The position numbers and the translations under genes are program-made. The notes below the pieces were generated by a model, which did no database searches, had not been told where the DNA came from, and saw only the letters and a program-made list of their open reading frames with translations. A stretch of 57,500 nucleotides of DNA from CAZAFL01 sp964484465 (GTDB taxonomy: Bacteria; Bacteroidota; Ignavibacteria; UBA10030; SZUA-254): positions 1 through 57,500 of the forward strand of contig CAZAFL010000022.1 of the NCBI GenBank assembly GCA_964484465.1, in the 5' to 3' direction. Below, piece after piece: positions 25,307 through 32,379 of this stretch. Each line of letters opens with the position of its first letter. Positions within the stretch are counted from its first letter, which is position 1.

Positions 25307-26679
25307 CGTCTTCGAAAACTTCACGTGAAATTCTTGTCGTCGGGGGCCTGGCAGCAGGACCGAGTGCCGCCGCCAAGGCGGTACGCACTAATCCCCGCGC
25401 CCATGTGACCATGTTCGAGGCAAGTGATACCATCTCCTACGGAATTTGTGAAGCCCCTTATGCAATTGCCGGATGGATTGAAGAAGAGCCGAGGCTTGTT
25501 GCATATTCACCCGAACGCCTCCGTGAAGAAAAAGGGGTTGATGTAAAAACGCAGCATCGTGTTGAAAAAATTATTCCTTCACGACAGGTTATCACCGTCC
25601 GTGATATGAACCGCCGCGAAGTTGTCGAGGTTAGATACGACAAACTGATTCTTGCCACAGGCGCAACACCGCGCAGATTAAATGTTGATGGGGAGGATGG
25701 ACGAAACGTTTTCCATCTTAATTCGCGAGAAAACACAGTAAATATTCTGAACTATATCAAGACAGAATCGCCCAAAAGAGCGGTCATTATCGGCGGCGGA
25801 TATATCGGTATGGAAATGGCGGAAGCCCTTCGGGCAAGGGGAATGGATGTGACGATAGTTCACCGGCACCGGCTGCCTATGGGAGGTCTCGAACAAACTA
25901 CCCGGGAACATATTGTAGGTGAACTGGAAAAAAATAACATCCATTTTGTGACAAATGCAAAAATTGAACAACTTGTTAAAGGCAAGAATAATAATATCGA
26001 ACATGTCATAACAAACCGAGGCTCCTTTGATTCGGACCTTGTTATCCTCTCTTTGGGAGTGGAGCCGAACGTTGTTCTGGCAAAAAGCGCCAAACTCCGT
26101 CTCGGTCCGTTCGGTGGTATTGTGACAGATGAGCGACAGCAGACAAGTGTTGATAATATCTACGCTGCCGGGGATTGCTGTGAAGTAAAAAATATCGTTT
26201 CCGGTAAATCAATGTATCTGCCACTTGCGACTGTGGCAAGCCGTGCAGCATGGGTTGCCGGAGAGAATGCTGCTGGAGGGAAAGCGACATTCAAAGGCGC
26301 GATTCGCGCGATTGCGGTAAAAGTGTTTGGCATTGAAATCGCGCAGGTCGGATTGAGCTCGGAAGAAGCAAAAGACGCCGGCTTCAGAGTTGCGACAGAA
26401 TCAATCACTGCATATTCCAAAGTTGCTGTAATGCCCGGCAGTAAAAAAACTACCCTCATGCTGATAGTTGATTTGCGCTCCAAGAGGTTGCTCGGGGCAA
26501 ATGTATTCGGACCGGAAGGTGCTGTTCTCCGTGCCAATACTCTTGGCGTTGCCATCCAGCATAAACTGACGATTGATGATATCGCCCGGTTCGATATGAT
26601 TTATGCTCCTCCCTTTGCTCCGCTCTGGGATCCAATTCTGGTTGCTGCAAATCAGGCAAAGAAAAAATTAACCAATTAA
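25303..26679 (+). CDS. CoA-disulfide-reductase/NADH-oxidase-like flavoprotein
   Basis: 458 residues, FAD/NAD(P)-dependent oxidoreductase of the single-Cys pyridine nucleotide-disulfide class. The FAD site is ILVVGGLAAGPSAAAKA, the NAD(P) site is VIIGGGYIGMEMAEALRARG, the second FAD motif is NIYAAGDCCE, and the C-terminal dimerisation domain is present. A Cys at residue 49 (ISYGICEAPYAIAG) is near the position of the redox Cys of CoA-disulfide reductase and NADH oxidase, but its context differs from the usual SFxNCGLPYY. It overlaps der by 4 nt. Substrate unknown: a CoA or bacillithiol disulfide, oxygen or sulfur species are all possible. Confidence 0.85.
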   Translation: MTSSKTSREILVVGGLAAGPSAAAKAVRTNPRAHVTMFEASDTISYGICEAPYAIAGWIEEEPRLVAYSPERLREEKGVDVKTQHRVEKIIPSRQVITVRDMNRREVVEVRYDKLILATGATPRRLNVDGEDGRNVFHLNSRENTVNILNYIKTESPKRAVIIGGGYIGMEMAEALRARGMDVTIVHRHRLPMGGLEQTTREHIVGELEKNNIHFVTNAKIEQLVKGKNNNIEHVITNRGSFDSDLVILSLGVEPNVVLAKSAKLRLGPFGGIVTDERQQTSVDNIYAAGDCCEVKNIVSGKSMYLPLATVASRAAWVAGENAAGGKATFKGAIRAIAVKVFGIEIAQVGLSSEEAKDAGFRVATESITAYSKVAVMPGSKKTTLMLIVDLRSKRLLGANVFGPEGAVLRANTLGVAIQHKLTIDDIARFDMIYAPPFAPLWDPILVAANQAKKKLTN

Positions 26680-26687
26680 CTATTCGT

Positions 26688-27317
26688 ATGAAAAACCTCA
26701 CTGTTATCGACCATCCGCTCGTTAAGCGTGATCTCACGTTATTGCGTGACAAAAAAACTCCCAGCAATATCTTCCGTTCTGTTCTGAGGAGGACTGCAAG
26801 CCTGATGGCGTATGAGGTAACGCGCGATTTAAAAACCCGACGCATTTCGGTCGCGACACCGTTGGAAAAAACAAACGGTACTGTCGTTGTCGACCCGATT
26901 ATCCTTGTCCCGATACTCCGGGCAGGGCTTGGACTTGTCGGCGGCTTCGTTGAAGTTCTACCGGATGCGCGTGTCGGCCATATCGGATTGTATCGTAACG
27001 AAGAAACGTTAAAACCGGTCGATTATTATCTGAAGCTTCCTAAGAACCTTGGTAAAGCTGTTGTGATTGTGCTTGACCCCATGCTTGCTACGGGAGGGAG
27101 CTCAGCCTCAGCAGTAACCTTTCTTAAAATGAAGGGGGCAAAAAAAATACGGTTTGTCAGTCTTGTTGCTGCTCCGGAAGGAGTGCGCACGCTTTCCAGA
27201 TCCCATCCCGGGATAAGAATATACACATGTTCTCTTGACCGGCAGCTGAACAATAAAGGATACATTCTTCCCGGACTCGGTGATGCAGGTGACAGAATTT
27301 TCGGGACAGGAGAATAG
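26688..27317 (+). CDS. upp: Uracil phosphoribosyltransferase
   Basis: 209 residues, usual length. It makes UMP from uracil and PRPP (pyrimidine salvage). The PRPP-binding motif VIVLDPMLATGGSSASA and the C-terminal uracil-binding stretch (YILPGLGDAGDRIFGT) are clear. It follows the flavoprotein by 8 nt, so co-transcription is likely. The spacer after it holds a composite palindromic repeat and the rel promoter. Confidence 0.96.
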   Translation: MKNLTVIDHPLVKRDLTLLRDKKTPSNIFRSVLRRTASLMAYEVTRDLKTRRISVATPLEKTNGTVVVDPIILVPILRAGLGLVGGFVEVLPDARVGHIGLYRNEETLKPVDYYLKLPKNLGKAVVIVLDPMLATGGSSASAVTFLKMKGAKKIRFVSLVAAPEGVRTLSRSHPGIRIYTCSLDRQLNNKGYILPGLGDAGDRIFGTGE

Positions 27318-27350
27318 AGTAACGGTTAGATAGTATTAAAGACAGAAGAA

Positions 27351-27450
27351 AATTCCTGTTTGAAGTATGCGGGAATGTCATCGCCTTCGTTTTTTCCCCG
27401 TTCTATCCGTCATTCCGGAGTGCTGTAGTCCGGAATTCTCCCCGGACTAC
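27351..27450. repeat. Composite palindromic intergenic repeat (copy 1)
   Basis: Two hairpin units face each other. Unit A is ATTCCTG - 11 nt - CGGGAAT followed by GTC (27352-27379). Unit B is GTC, ATTCCGGA - 9 nt - TCCGGAAT (27409-27436). Unit B also overlaps a second perfect inverted repeat, GTAGTCCGG - 8 nt - CCGGACTAC (27425-27450), so two alternative hairpins are possible. The same head-to-head layout recurs at 57310-57378. There is no T tract, so these are not simple terminators. Confidence 0.6.
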
Positions 27451-27455
27451 CACTC

Positions 27456-27484
27456 TTGACATTCATTTCGTCTCACATTATATT
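27456..27484 (+). promoter_or_regulatory. Strong candidate promoter of the rel operon
   Basis: Perfect TTGACA (27456-27461), 17-nt spacer, TATATT (27479-27484). It gives a leader of about 68 nt before rel and lies 6 nt downstream of a strong inverted repeat. Confidence 0.7.
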
Positions 27485-27558
27485 TTATATAGTAACGTTA
27501 GGGTTTTTATGAACTTACCTTCGTCCGCAAATGTTATAGAAGGTGGTACGATTCGGCA

Positions 27559-29742
27559 ATGAGAGACGGAATTTACAAAAAGAAACTTGATGACCTCCTG
27601 ACTGTTTGCAGAAAAAATCTCAAAACAGTCAATGAAGAATTAATACGCCGCGCGTTCGAGTTTAGTCTGGAGGCGCATAAGAATGATATAAGAGCTTCCG
27701 GCGAACCGTTCTTCAACCATCCCTATGAAGTTGCAATGGTCGTTGCAAAAGAAATCCCTCTCGATGATGTCTCCGTCGCAAGTGCCCTCATGCATGACGT
27801 TGTGGAAGATACGGATTATGAAATCAAAGATGTCCGGAAGGAATTCGGAGACACGATTGCGGAAATCGTCGACGGCGCAACAAAAATCTCGGATATCTTC
27901 CGCAGTCATGAAGTAACACAGGCAGAGAGCTACCGCAAAATGCTCCTCTCCATGGTCAATGACATTCGTGTCATGCTTCTTAAATTTGCCGACCGTCTCC
28001 ACAACATGCGAACGCTTGAATATCTCCCGAAGGAAAAACAAGAACGACTTGCCAGAGAAACCCTCGATATTTACGCGCCGTTTGCTCACAGGTTCGGACT
28101 TGCAAAGATCAAATGGGAGTTGGAGGACCTGGCGTTCAAATACCTACATCCTCAGGAATATGAAGAACTTGCTCACAATCTTAAATCGAAGCGGAGAGAG
28201 CGGGAATCCTACATAAAAAAATTCATTGCTCCTGTCGAGAAACGGCTCGTCGAAGAGGAAATGAAGTTTGAAATCGAAGGAAGGCCGAAACACCTCTTCA
28301 GTATTTACAATAAAATGGTGAAACGCAGCAAACCTCTTGATGAAATCTATGACCTGTTTGCAGTGAGGATTATTCTCGACACCGACGACCCAAATGATTG
28401 TTTCACGGTGTACGGAATTCTTTCATCCATCTACATTCCCATCCCGGAACGGTTTAAGAATTACATTTCTGTCCCAAAGAAAAACGGCTACCAGTCGCTT
28501 CACGCCACCGTTCTCGGTTTGGATGGAAAGATGGTCGAAGTGCAAATCCGGACACTGGCAATGCACGAAATAGCTGAAAAAGGCGTTGCAGCCCACTGGA
28601 GATATAAGGAAAATCTCACAGCACTCGATGAAGAACTCGAGAACTGGATTTCCTGGGTGCGGGAAATATTCGAGCATACTGATGAAGAGCCTGCTGCAAA
28701 GCAGCTCATGGAGAGTTTCAAGCTCAACCTGTACCAGGACGAAATTTACGTCTTTACCCCGAAAGGGGAATTAAAAATTCTCCCGCGCGGTGCCACGCCG
28801 GTTGATTTTGCATTCGCAGTTCATTCGAACGTCGGATTTCATGCACTCAGTGCTAAGGTGAACGGAAGAATTGTGCCGCTGGATTCACAGCTTCGCAGCG
28901 GCGACCAGGTGGAAGTCATCACATCGAAGAATCAGACGCCGAATATCGACTGGGAACAGTTTGTCGTTACTCATAAGGCCAAATCGCACATCCGTCGCTG
29001 GATGAAGGATGAGGAACGGAAAGCGATCGCCGCGGGAAAAGAGCAGTGGGAAAAAAGGGCAAAAAAATTCAAGCTTCATATCAACGAAGATGAACTGATG
29101 AAATATATTCATCAGTTTAAAGTCGATAACCTCGGCGCATTTTTCACGAAAATTCACCATGAAGAAATTGACCCTGATCATGTAATTCAGGAAATCGAAC
29201 TTCACCAGAAACATCCCCAGCAGGAGTCGGTTAAAGACAATAAGAGCGGCGGGTTGTTCAATTCCTTCATAAAAACAGCACGGACAATCACCGGCGGGAT
29301 AACGTTATTCGGTAGTCATGACACATTCATGCATAGTTACGCGAAGTGCTGCAACCCGATTCCGGGGGATGAAATTGTTGGATATGTCACCGCGGGCGAA
29401 GGAGTCAAAGTTCATTTAAAAACTTGTAAAAATTTTATTACAATGTCAGCGGCGGATTCAAGACGGGTCGTTGAGGTCGGATGGCCGATGACCAACGGAG
29501 CGGAATTTGCAGCGGCAATCCGGATTTCTGGAGAAGATCGGACCAGTCTTCTGAACGACCTCACACACGCCATCTCGACGTATCAAAATACGAATATCCG
29601 TGGTGTGAATATCGACGTGCAGGACTCAATGTTCCACGGGACGATCATGATCAATGTAAAGAATACGGAACATCTTCAACGGATAGTTGAAAAACTTCGG
29701 AAAATAAAAGGGGTATCACGGGCTGAACGCTTACTAGATTAA
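27559..29742 (+). CDS. rel: Bifunctional (p)ppGpp synthase/hydrolase (Rel/SpoT family)
   Basis: 727 residues. The HD hydrolase domain (HPYEVAMVVAKE, then ALMHDVVEDTDY) is at about 50-150 and appears active. The synthetase domain (KPLDEIYDLFAVRII, NYISVPKKNGYQSLHATVLG) is at about 230-360, and TGS (IYVFTPKGELKILPRGATPVDFAFAVHS) at about 390-455. A Cys-containing region (YAKCCNPIPGDEIVGYVT) and a C-terminal ACT domain follow. It makes and degrades the stringent-response alarmone. The Asp/Glu pattern of a bifunctional enzyme fits better than E. coli RelA. It heads an operon with the HU-like gene 10 nt later. Confidence 0.95.
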   Translation: MRDGIYKKKLDDLLTVCRKNLKTVNEELIRRAFEFSLEAHKNDIRASGEPFFNHPYEVAMVVAKEIPLDDVSVASALMHDVVEDTDYEIKDVRKEFGDTIAEIVDGATKISDIFRSHEVTQAESYRKMLLSMVNDIRVMLLKFADRLHNMRTLEYLPKEKQERLARETLDIYAPFAHRFGLAKIKWELEDLAFKYLHPQEYEELAHNLKSKRRERESYIKKFIAPVEKRLVEEEMKFEIEGRPKHLFSIYNKMVKRSKPLDEIYDLFAVRIILDTDDPNDCFTVYGILSSIYIPIPERFKNYISVPKKNGYQSLHATVLGLDGKMVEVQIRTLAMHEIAEKGVAAHWRYKENLTALDEELENWISWVREIFEHTDEEPAAKQLMESFKLNLYQDEIYVFTPKGELKILPRGATPVDFAFAVHSNVGFHALSAKVNGRIVPLDSQLRSGDQVEVITSKNQTPNIDWEQFVVTHKAKSHIRRWMKDEERKAIAAGKEQWEKRAKKFKLHINEDELMKYIHQFKVDNLGAFFTKIHHEEIDPDHVIQEIELHQKHPQQESVKDNKSGGLFNSFIKTARTITGGITLFGSHDTFMHSYAKCCNPIPGDEIVGYVTAGEGVKVHLKTCKNFITMSAADSRRVVEVGWPMTNGAEFAAAIRISGEDRTSLLNDLTHAISTYQNTNIRGVNIDVQDSMFHGTIMINVKNTEHLQRIVEKLRKIKGVSRAERLLD

Positions 29743-29752
29743 TGGGGGATAT

Positions 29753-30091
29753 ATGCAAACAAACAATGAACAGCCTCATACATACACAAAGAGGGATGTC
29801 GCGAAACAAATTGCCGATGTTACGAAAGAGAATCTCAATACGACGGCGCAATGGGTCGACCACGTTGTCGAAGCACTTCGGGACATCATGATGCGCGCAA
29901 AACCGGAACTCCGGATAGAGATCAGGGATTTCGGTGTGTTTGAGGTGAAGACGACAAAATCGAAACCGAAAGCGCGCAACCCCAAATCGGGCGAAATTAT
30001 TTATGTGCCGGCAAGAAGGAAAACTCATTTCAAGCCGAGCAAGTTGTTGAAAAAATTTCTTTCAGAACCGCTCGATGAACGTCACGGATAA
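29753..30091 (+). CDS. HU/IHF-family DNA-binding protein
   Basis: 112 residues, longer than a 90-residue HU because of short N- and C-terminal tails. The core has RDVAKQIADVTKENLNTTAQWVDHVVEALRDIMM, IRDFGVFEVKTTKSKPKARNPKSGEII and VPARRKTHFKPSKLLKKFL. It bends and compacts DNA. It follows rel by 10 nt. Ruling HU in versus IHF would need a phylogeny. Confidence 0.93.
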   Translation: MQTNNEQPHTYTKRDVAKQIADVTKENLNTTAQWVDHVVEALRDIMMRAKPELRIEIRDFGVFEVKTTKSKPKARNPKSGEIIYVPARRKTHFKPSKLLKKFLSEPLDERHG

Positions 30092-30132
30092 CACCTCCGG
30101 ACAGTTATTCACATGAACCACAACACGTAACG

Positions 30133-30564
30133 TTGACGACTAGAATTTTAGGCATCGACTATGGAAGTAAACGGATTGGCATCGCCCTGAGTGATCCGTT
30201 GAAGATCATTGCAAAGGGTCTGACTGTTGTTCAAAATTCTTCCCGTGCAATTGGAGAAATAAAACGCCTTGCGGCGGAGCATGATGTTGAACTTATCGTT
30301 GTCGGCATGCCATTGAATCTCAAAGGAGAAAAAGGAACAAAAGCCGTGGAAGTAATAAAATTTATCCGTGAACTGGAACATAAAACCGGACTCCGGGTTA
30401 TAGAATGGGATGAGCGGTTTACCTCTGCCACGGCCCACCAGACTCTGCTGGAGATGCGTGTCACAAAAAAAGGGCGGCGCTCAAAGGAAACAATCGATGA
30501 GATGGCGTCTGCGCTTATTCTCCAGGGGTATTTGGATAGTATAGCAAAAACGGTTTCTCAGTAA
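30133..30564 (+). CDS. ruvX: Putative pre-16S rRNA nuclease / Holliday junction resolvase-like RuvX (YqgF)
   Basis: 143 residues with the YqgF/RuvX fold: ILGIDYGSKRIGIALSDPL (first acidic residue), IVVGMPLNLKGEKGTKA, RVIEWDERFTSATAHQTL and the last acidic motif IDEMASALILQGYL. The family matures 16S rRNA ends. The start codon is TTG (30133). It is 41 nt after the HU-like gene and 13 nt before the AlbA_2 gene. Confidence 0.93.
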   Translation: MTTRILGIDYGSKRIGIALSDPLKIIAKGLTVVQNSSRAIGEIKRLAAEHDVELIVVGMPLNLKGEKGTKAVEVIKFIRELEHKTGLRVIEWDERFTSATAHQTLLEMRVTKKGRRSKETIDEMASALILQGYLDSIAKTVSQ

Positions 30565-30577
30565 CAACGCCCTTCAT

Positions 30578-31243
30578 ATGAATTTTCATGATGTGACACC
30601 TCTGATTGAAGAGGGAGAGGGTTTCACCGTCGAATTTAAAAGGCGAATTTCTTCCGCAGAAAAAATTGCCCGCACGCTAATCTCATTTGCGAACACAAAA
30701 GGAGGCACAATTCTTTTCGGCGTCGATGATGACGGGTCCATCGTAGGCGTTGAGAGTGAAAAATCCGAGGTGGAGTTGATAGAAATTGCCGGCAGGGATT
30801 TTTGCGACCCGATCATCGAACCCAGGCTTGATATTGTTCCATTTGATGGAAAAGATGTGATTGTCTGTTACGTTACCGAAAGCAGAGTCAAGCCTCATTA
30901 TTTCTTGGGAAACCGTGATCATGAAAATGGGGAAAACACACGCGTCTATATTCGCGTGAACGACAATACAGTGATGGCGAGCCGTGAAGTAGTAAAGATA
31001 CTGGAGAATGAAAACCCGGATGCCCCGCCGCTCAAGGTATCAATCGGTGATAATGAAAGAAGATTATTCAGTTATCTTGAAACACACGAGCGGGTCACCG
31101 TTCGTGAACTCGGAAGGCTTATCAATATCAGTGACAGACGCGCGTCGCGTATGCTCGTCCAGCTTGTGCGCGCGGGAGTAATTCGTATACATACACATGA
31201 AAAGGAAGATTTCTTTACCTTGGCGTACGATGTACGTTACTGA
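30578..31243 (+). CDS. AlbA_2 (Schlafen-type ATP-binding) domain protein with C-terminal winged helix
   Basis: 221 residues. The N-terminal AlbA_2 domain shows VEFKRRISSAEKIARTLISFANTKGGTILFGVDDDGSIVG and ends near the loop ENTRVYIRVNDNTVMASREVV. The C-terminal part (about 155-220) looks like a winged helix-turn-helix: LETHERVTVRELGRLINISDRRASRMLVQLVRAG. AlbA_2 proteins are a broad group, often linked to DNA-binding regulation. Its 3' end overlaps the next, convergent gene by 7 nt. It is most likely a regulator or nucleic-acid factor; no target is visible. Confidence 0.8.
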   Translation: MNFHDVTPLIEEGEGFTVEFKRRISSAEKIARTLISFANTKGGTILFGVDDDGSIVGVESEKSEVELIEIAGRDFCDPIIEPRLDIVPFDGKDVIVCYVTESRVKPHYFLGNRDHENGENTRVYIRVNDNTVMASREVVKILENENPDAPPLKVSIGDNERRLFSYLETHERVTVRELGRLINISDRRASRMLVQLVRAGVIRIHTHEKEDFFTLAYDVRY

Positions 31244-31770
31244 GTGAGAATGCGTACGAATTCAAAGACCGCAATACCGTAGGCGACTGCAGCATTCAGG
31301 GATTGTTTCATGCCCAGCATTGGGATATCGATGGCGAAGTCGGACTGCTCCACGACTTCTCGGGAAACCCCCGTAATTTCATTTCCAACCACAAGACAGA
31401 GCGGAAAATCATTCTTTGTTAACGCATGATAGGGAACGCTGGCGTCGGTATGTTCGAGTACACATATCCGGACACCGCTCGCTTTCAGACTCGTGATAGC
31501 AGTCCGCGGTTTTTTCACATACTCCCATGGAACAGTTCTTGTCGCACCTAAAGCGGTTTTTTCTATTTCCTTTCTGGGCGGAAAAGGGGTGAATCCGGTG
31601 AGAATCAGCTTGCCGATGCGCGCCCCGTCTGACGTCCGAAACATCGACCCGACGTTATATAGACTTCGGATATTATCGAGCATGACAAAAATTGGTAATC
31701 GTTCGATTCTTTTCAGTTCATCAGAGGTATGACGGTTTTGCGCAATCTCGTCGTGCGTTAATTTTCGCAT
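31237..31770 (-). CDS. TrmH/SpoU-family RNA 2'-O-methyltransferase
   Basis: 177 residues. SPOUT signatures are NIRSLYNVGSMFRTSDG (motif 1), LVVGNEITGVSREV (motif 2) and IPMLGMKQSLNAAVAYGIAVFEF (motif 3). It methylates ribose in tRNA or rRNA with SAM. It is shorter than RlmB because the N-terminal substrate-binding extension is absent. The target cannot be told from sequence. It is convergent with the AlbA_2 gene (7-nt overlap of the 3' ends). Confidence 0.9.
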   Translation of the reverse strand: MRKLTHDEIAQNRHTSDELKRIERLPIFVMLDNIRSLYNVGSMFRTSDGARIGKLILTGFTPFPPRKEIEKTALGATRTVPWEYVKKPRTAITSLKASGVRICVLEHTDASVPYHALTKNDFPLCLVVGNEITGVSREVVEQSDFAIDIPMLGMKQSLNAAVAYGIAVFEFVRILTQ

Positions 31771-32059
31771 AAAAATAAATTTACATTTTAAGAAAGTTGA
31801 GTGATTTAATCGAACCCCTGTTCATTCATTCCACCAAAGAAAACATTCCGAGCCAGGGTGAATGTACGAAATCACAAACAAATAATCCTGCAGAACAAAC
31901 TGTCGAAGGTTAACTGCAGTTCATCTCTCATTAGTAACTGTTCGTCTCAAAGAGCTTTCTTTTAAGGGAGGGATCCTGTACCTTGCCTCATCGCTCCTGT
32001 CGGTCGATAGGAGTATGATTTCATTCATTTTCGCTTATCCCAAAAGAAAGGAGTGCGTA

Positions 32060-32281
32060 ATGAATAAATTACTTGCTGGTGTTCTGCTGGTCGCCTTGAT
32101 CGTTCTGGCGGCTGGAATAAGTCAGATTTCAGCCGTTGCTGGAGGAAACTGTGGTAATGGAGGTACTTGCGGTTGCGGGACGGGATATGCGCCCGTTGTC
32201 TGCAACGGCAATTGCACATTCGTTAACATGTGTCATGCGATTTGCGCCGGTGCAAAAAACTGCAAATCCATAAGACCATAA
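32060..32281 (+). CDS. Secreted Cys-rich mini-protein with a degenerate Kazal-like domain
   Basis: 73 residues. A signal peptide occupies about 1-28 (LLAGVLLVALIVLAAGIS core). The remainder has eight Cys and the run GYAPVVCNGNCTFVNMCHAICAGAKNC, which resembles Kazal-type protease inhibitors (YxPVCGxxGxTYxNxCxAxCAG). I chose ATG 32060 over the upstream ATG at 32015 because AAAGGAG at about 32047-32053 fits it and the signal peptide then starts at once. It lies just before a serine protease gene of the Kazal-inhibited subtilase class. The Kazal call is by pattern, and the spacing is one residue off in places. Confidence 0.6.
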   Translation: MNKLLAGVLLVALIVLAAGISQISAVAGGNCGNGGTCGCGTGYAPVVCNGNCTFVNMCHAICAGAKNCKSIRP

Positions 32282-32379
32282 CGGGATAATCACGTCCTAA
32301 ATTTCGTATGGCGGAGAACAATATGGAATCCGGGTTGTGGTGGATTTCTCCGTCACCGGCATGTTTATCCGTTACCCTG

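Noticed and set aside
30578..31243. AlbA_2 gene as part of a phage-defence island
   Set aside because: Neighbours are housekeeping genes, and no nuclease, toxin or mobile element is near.
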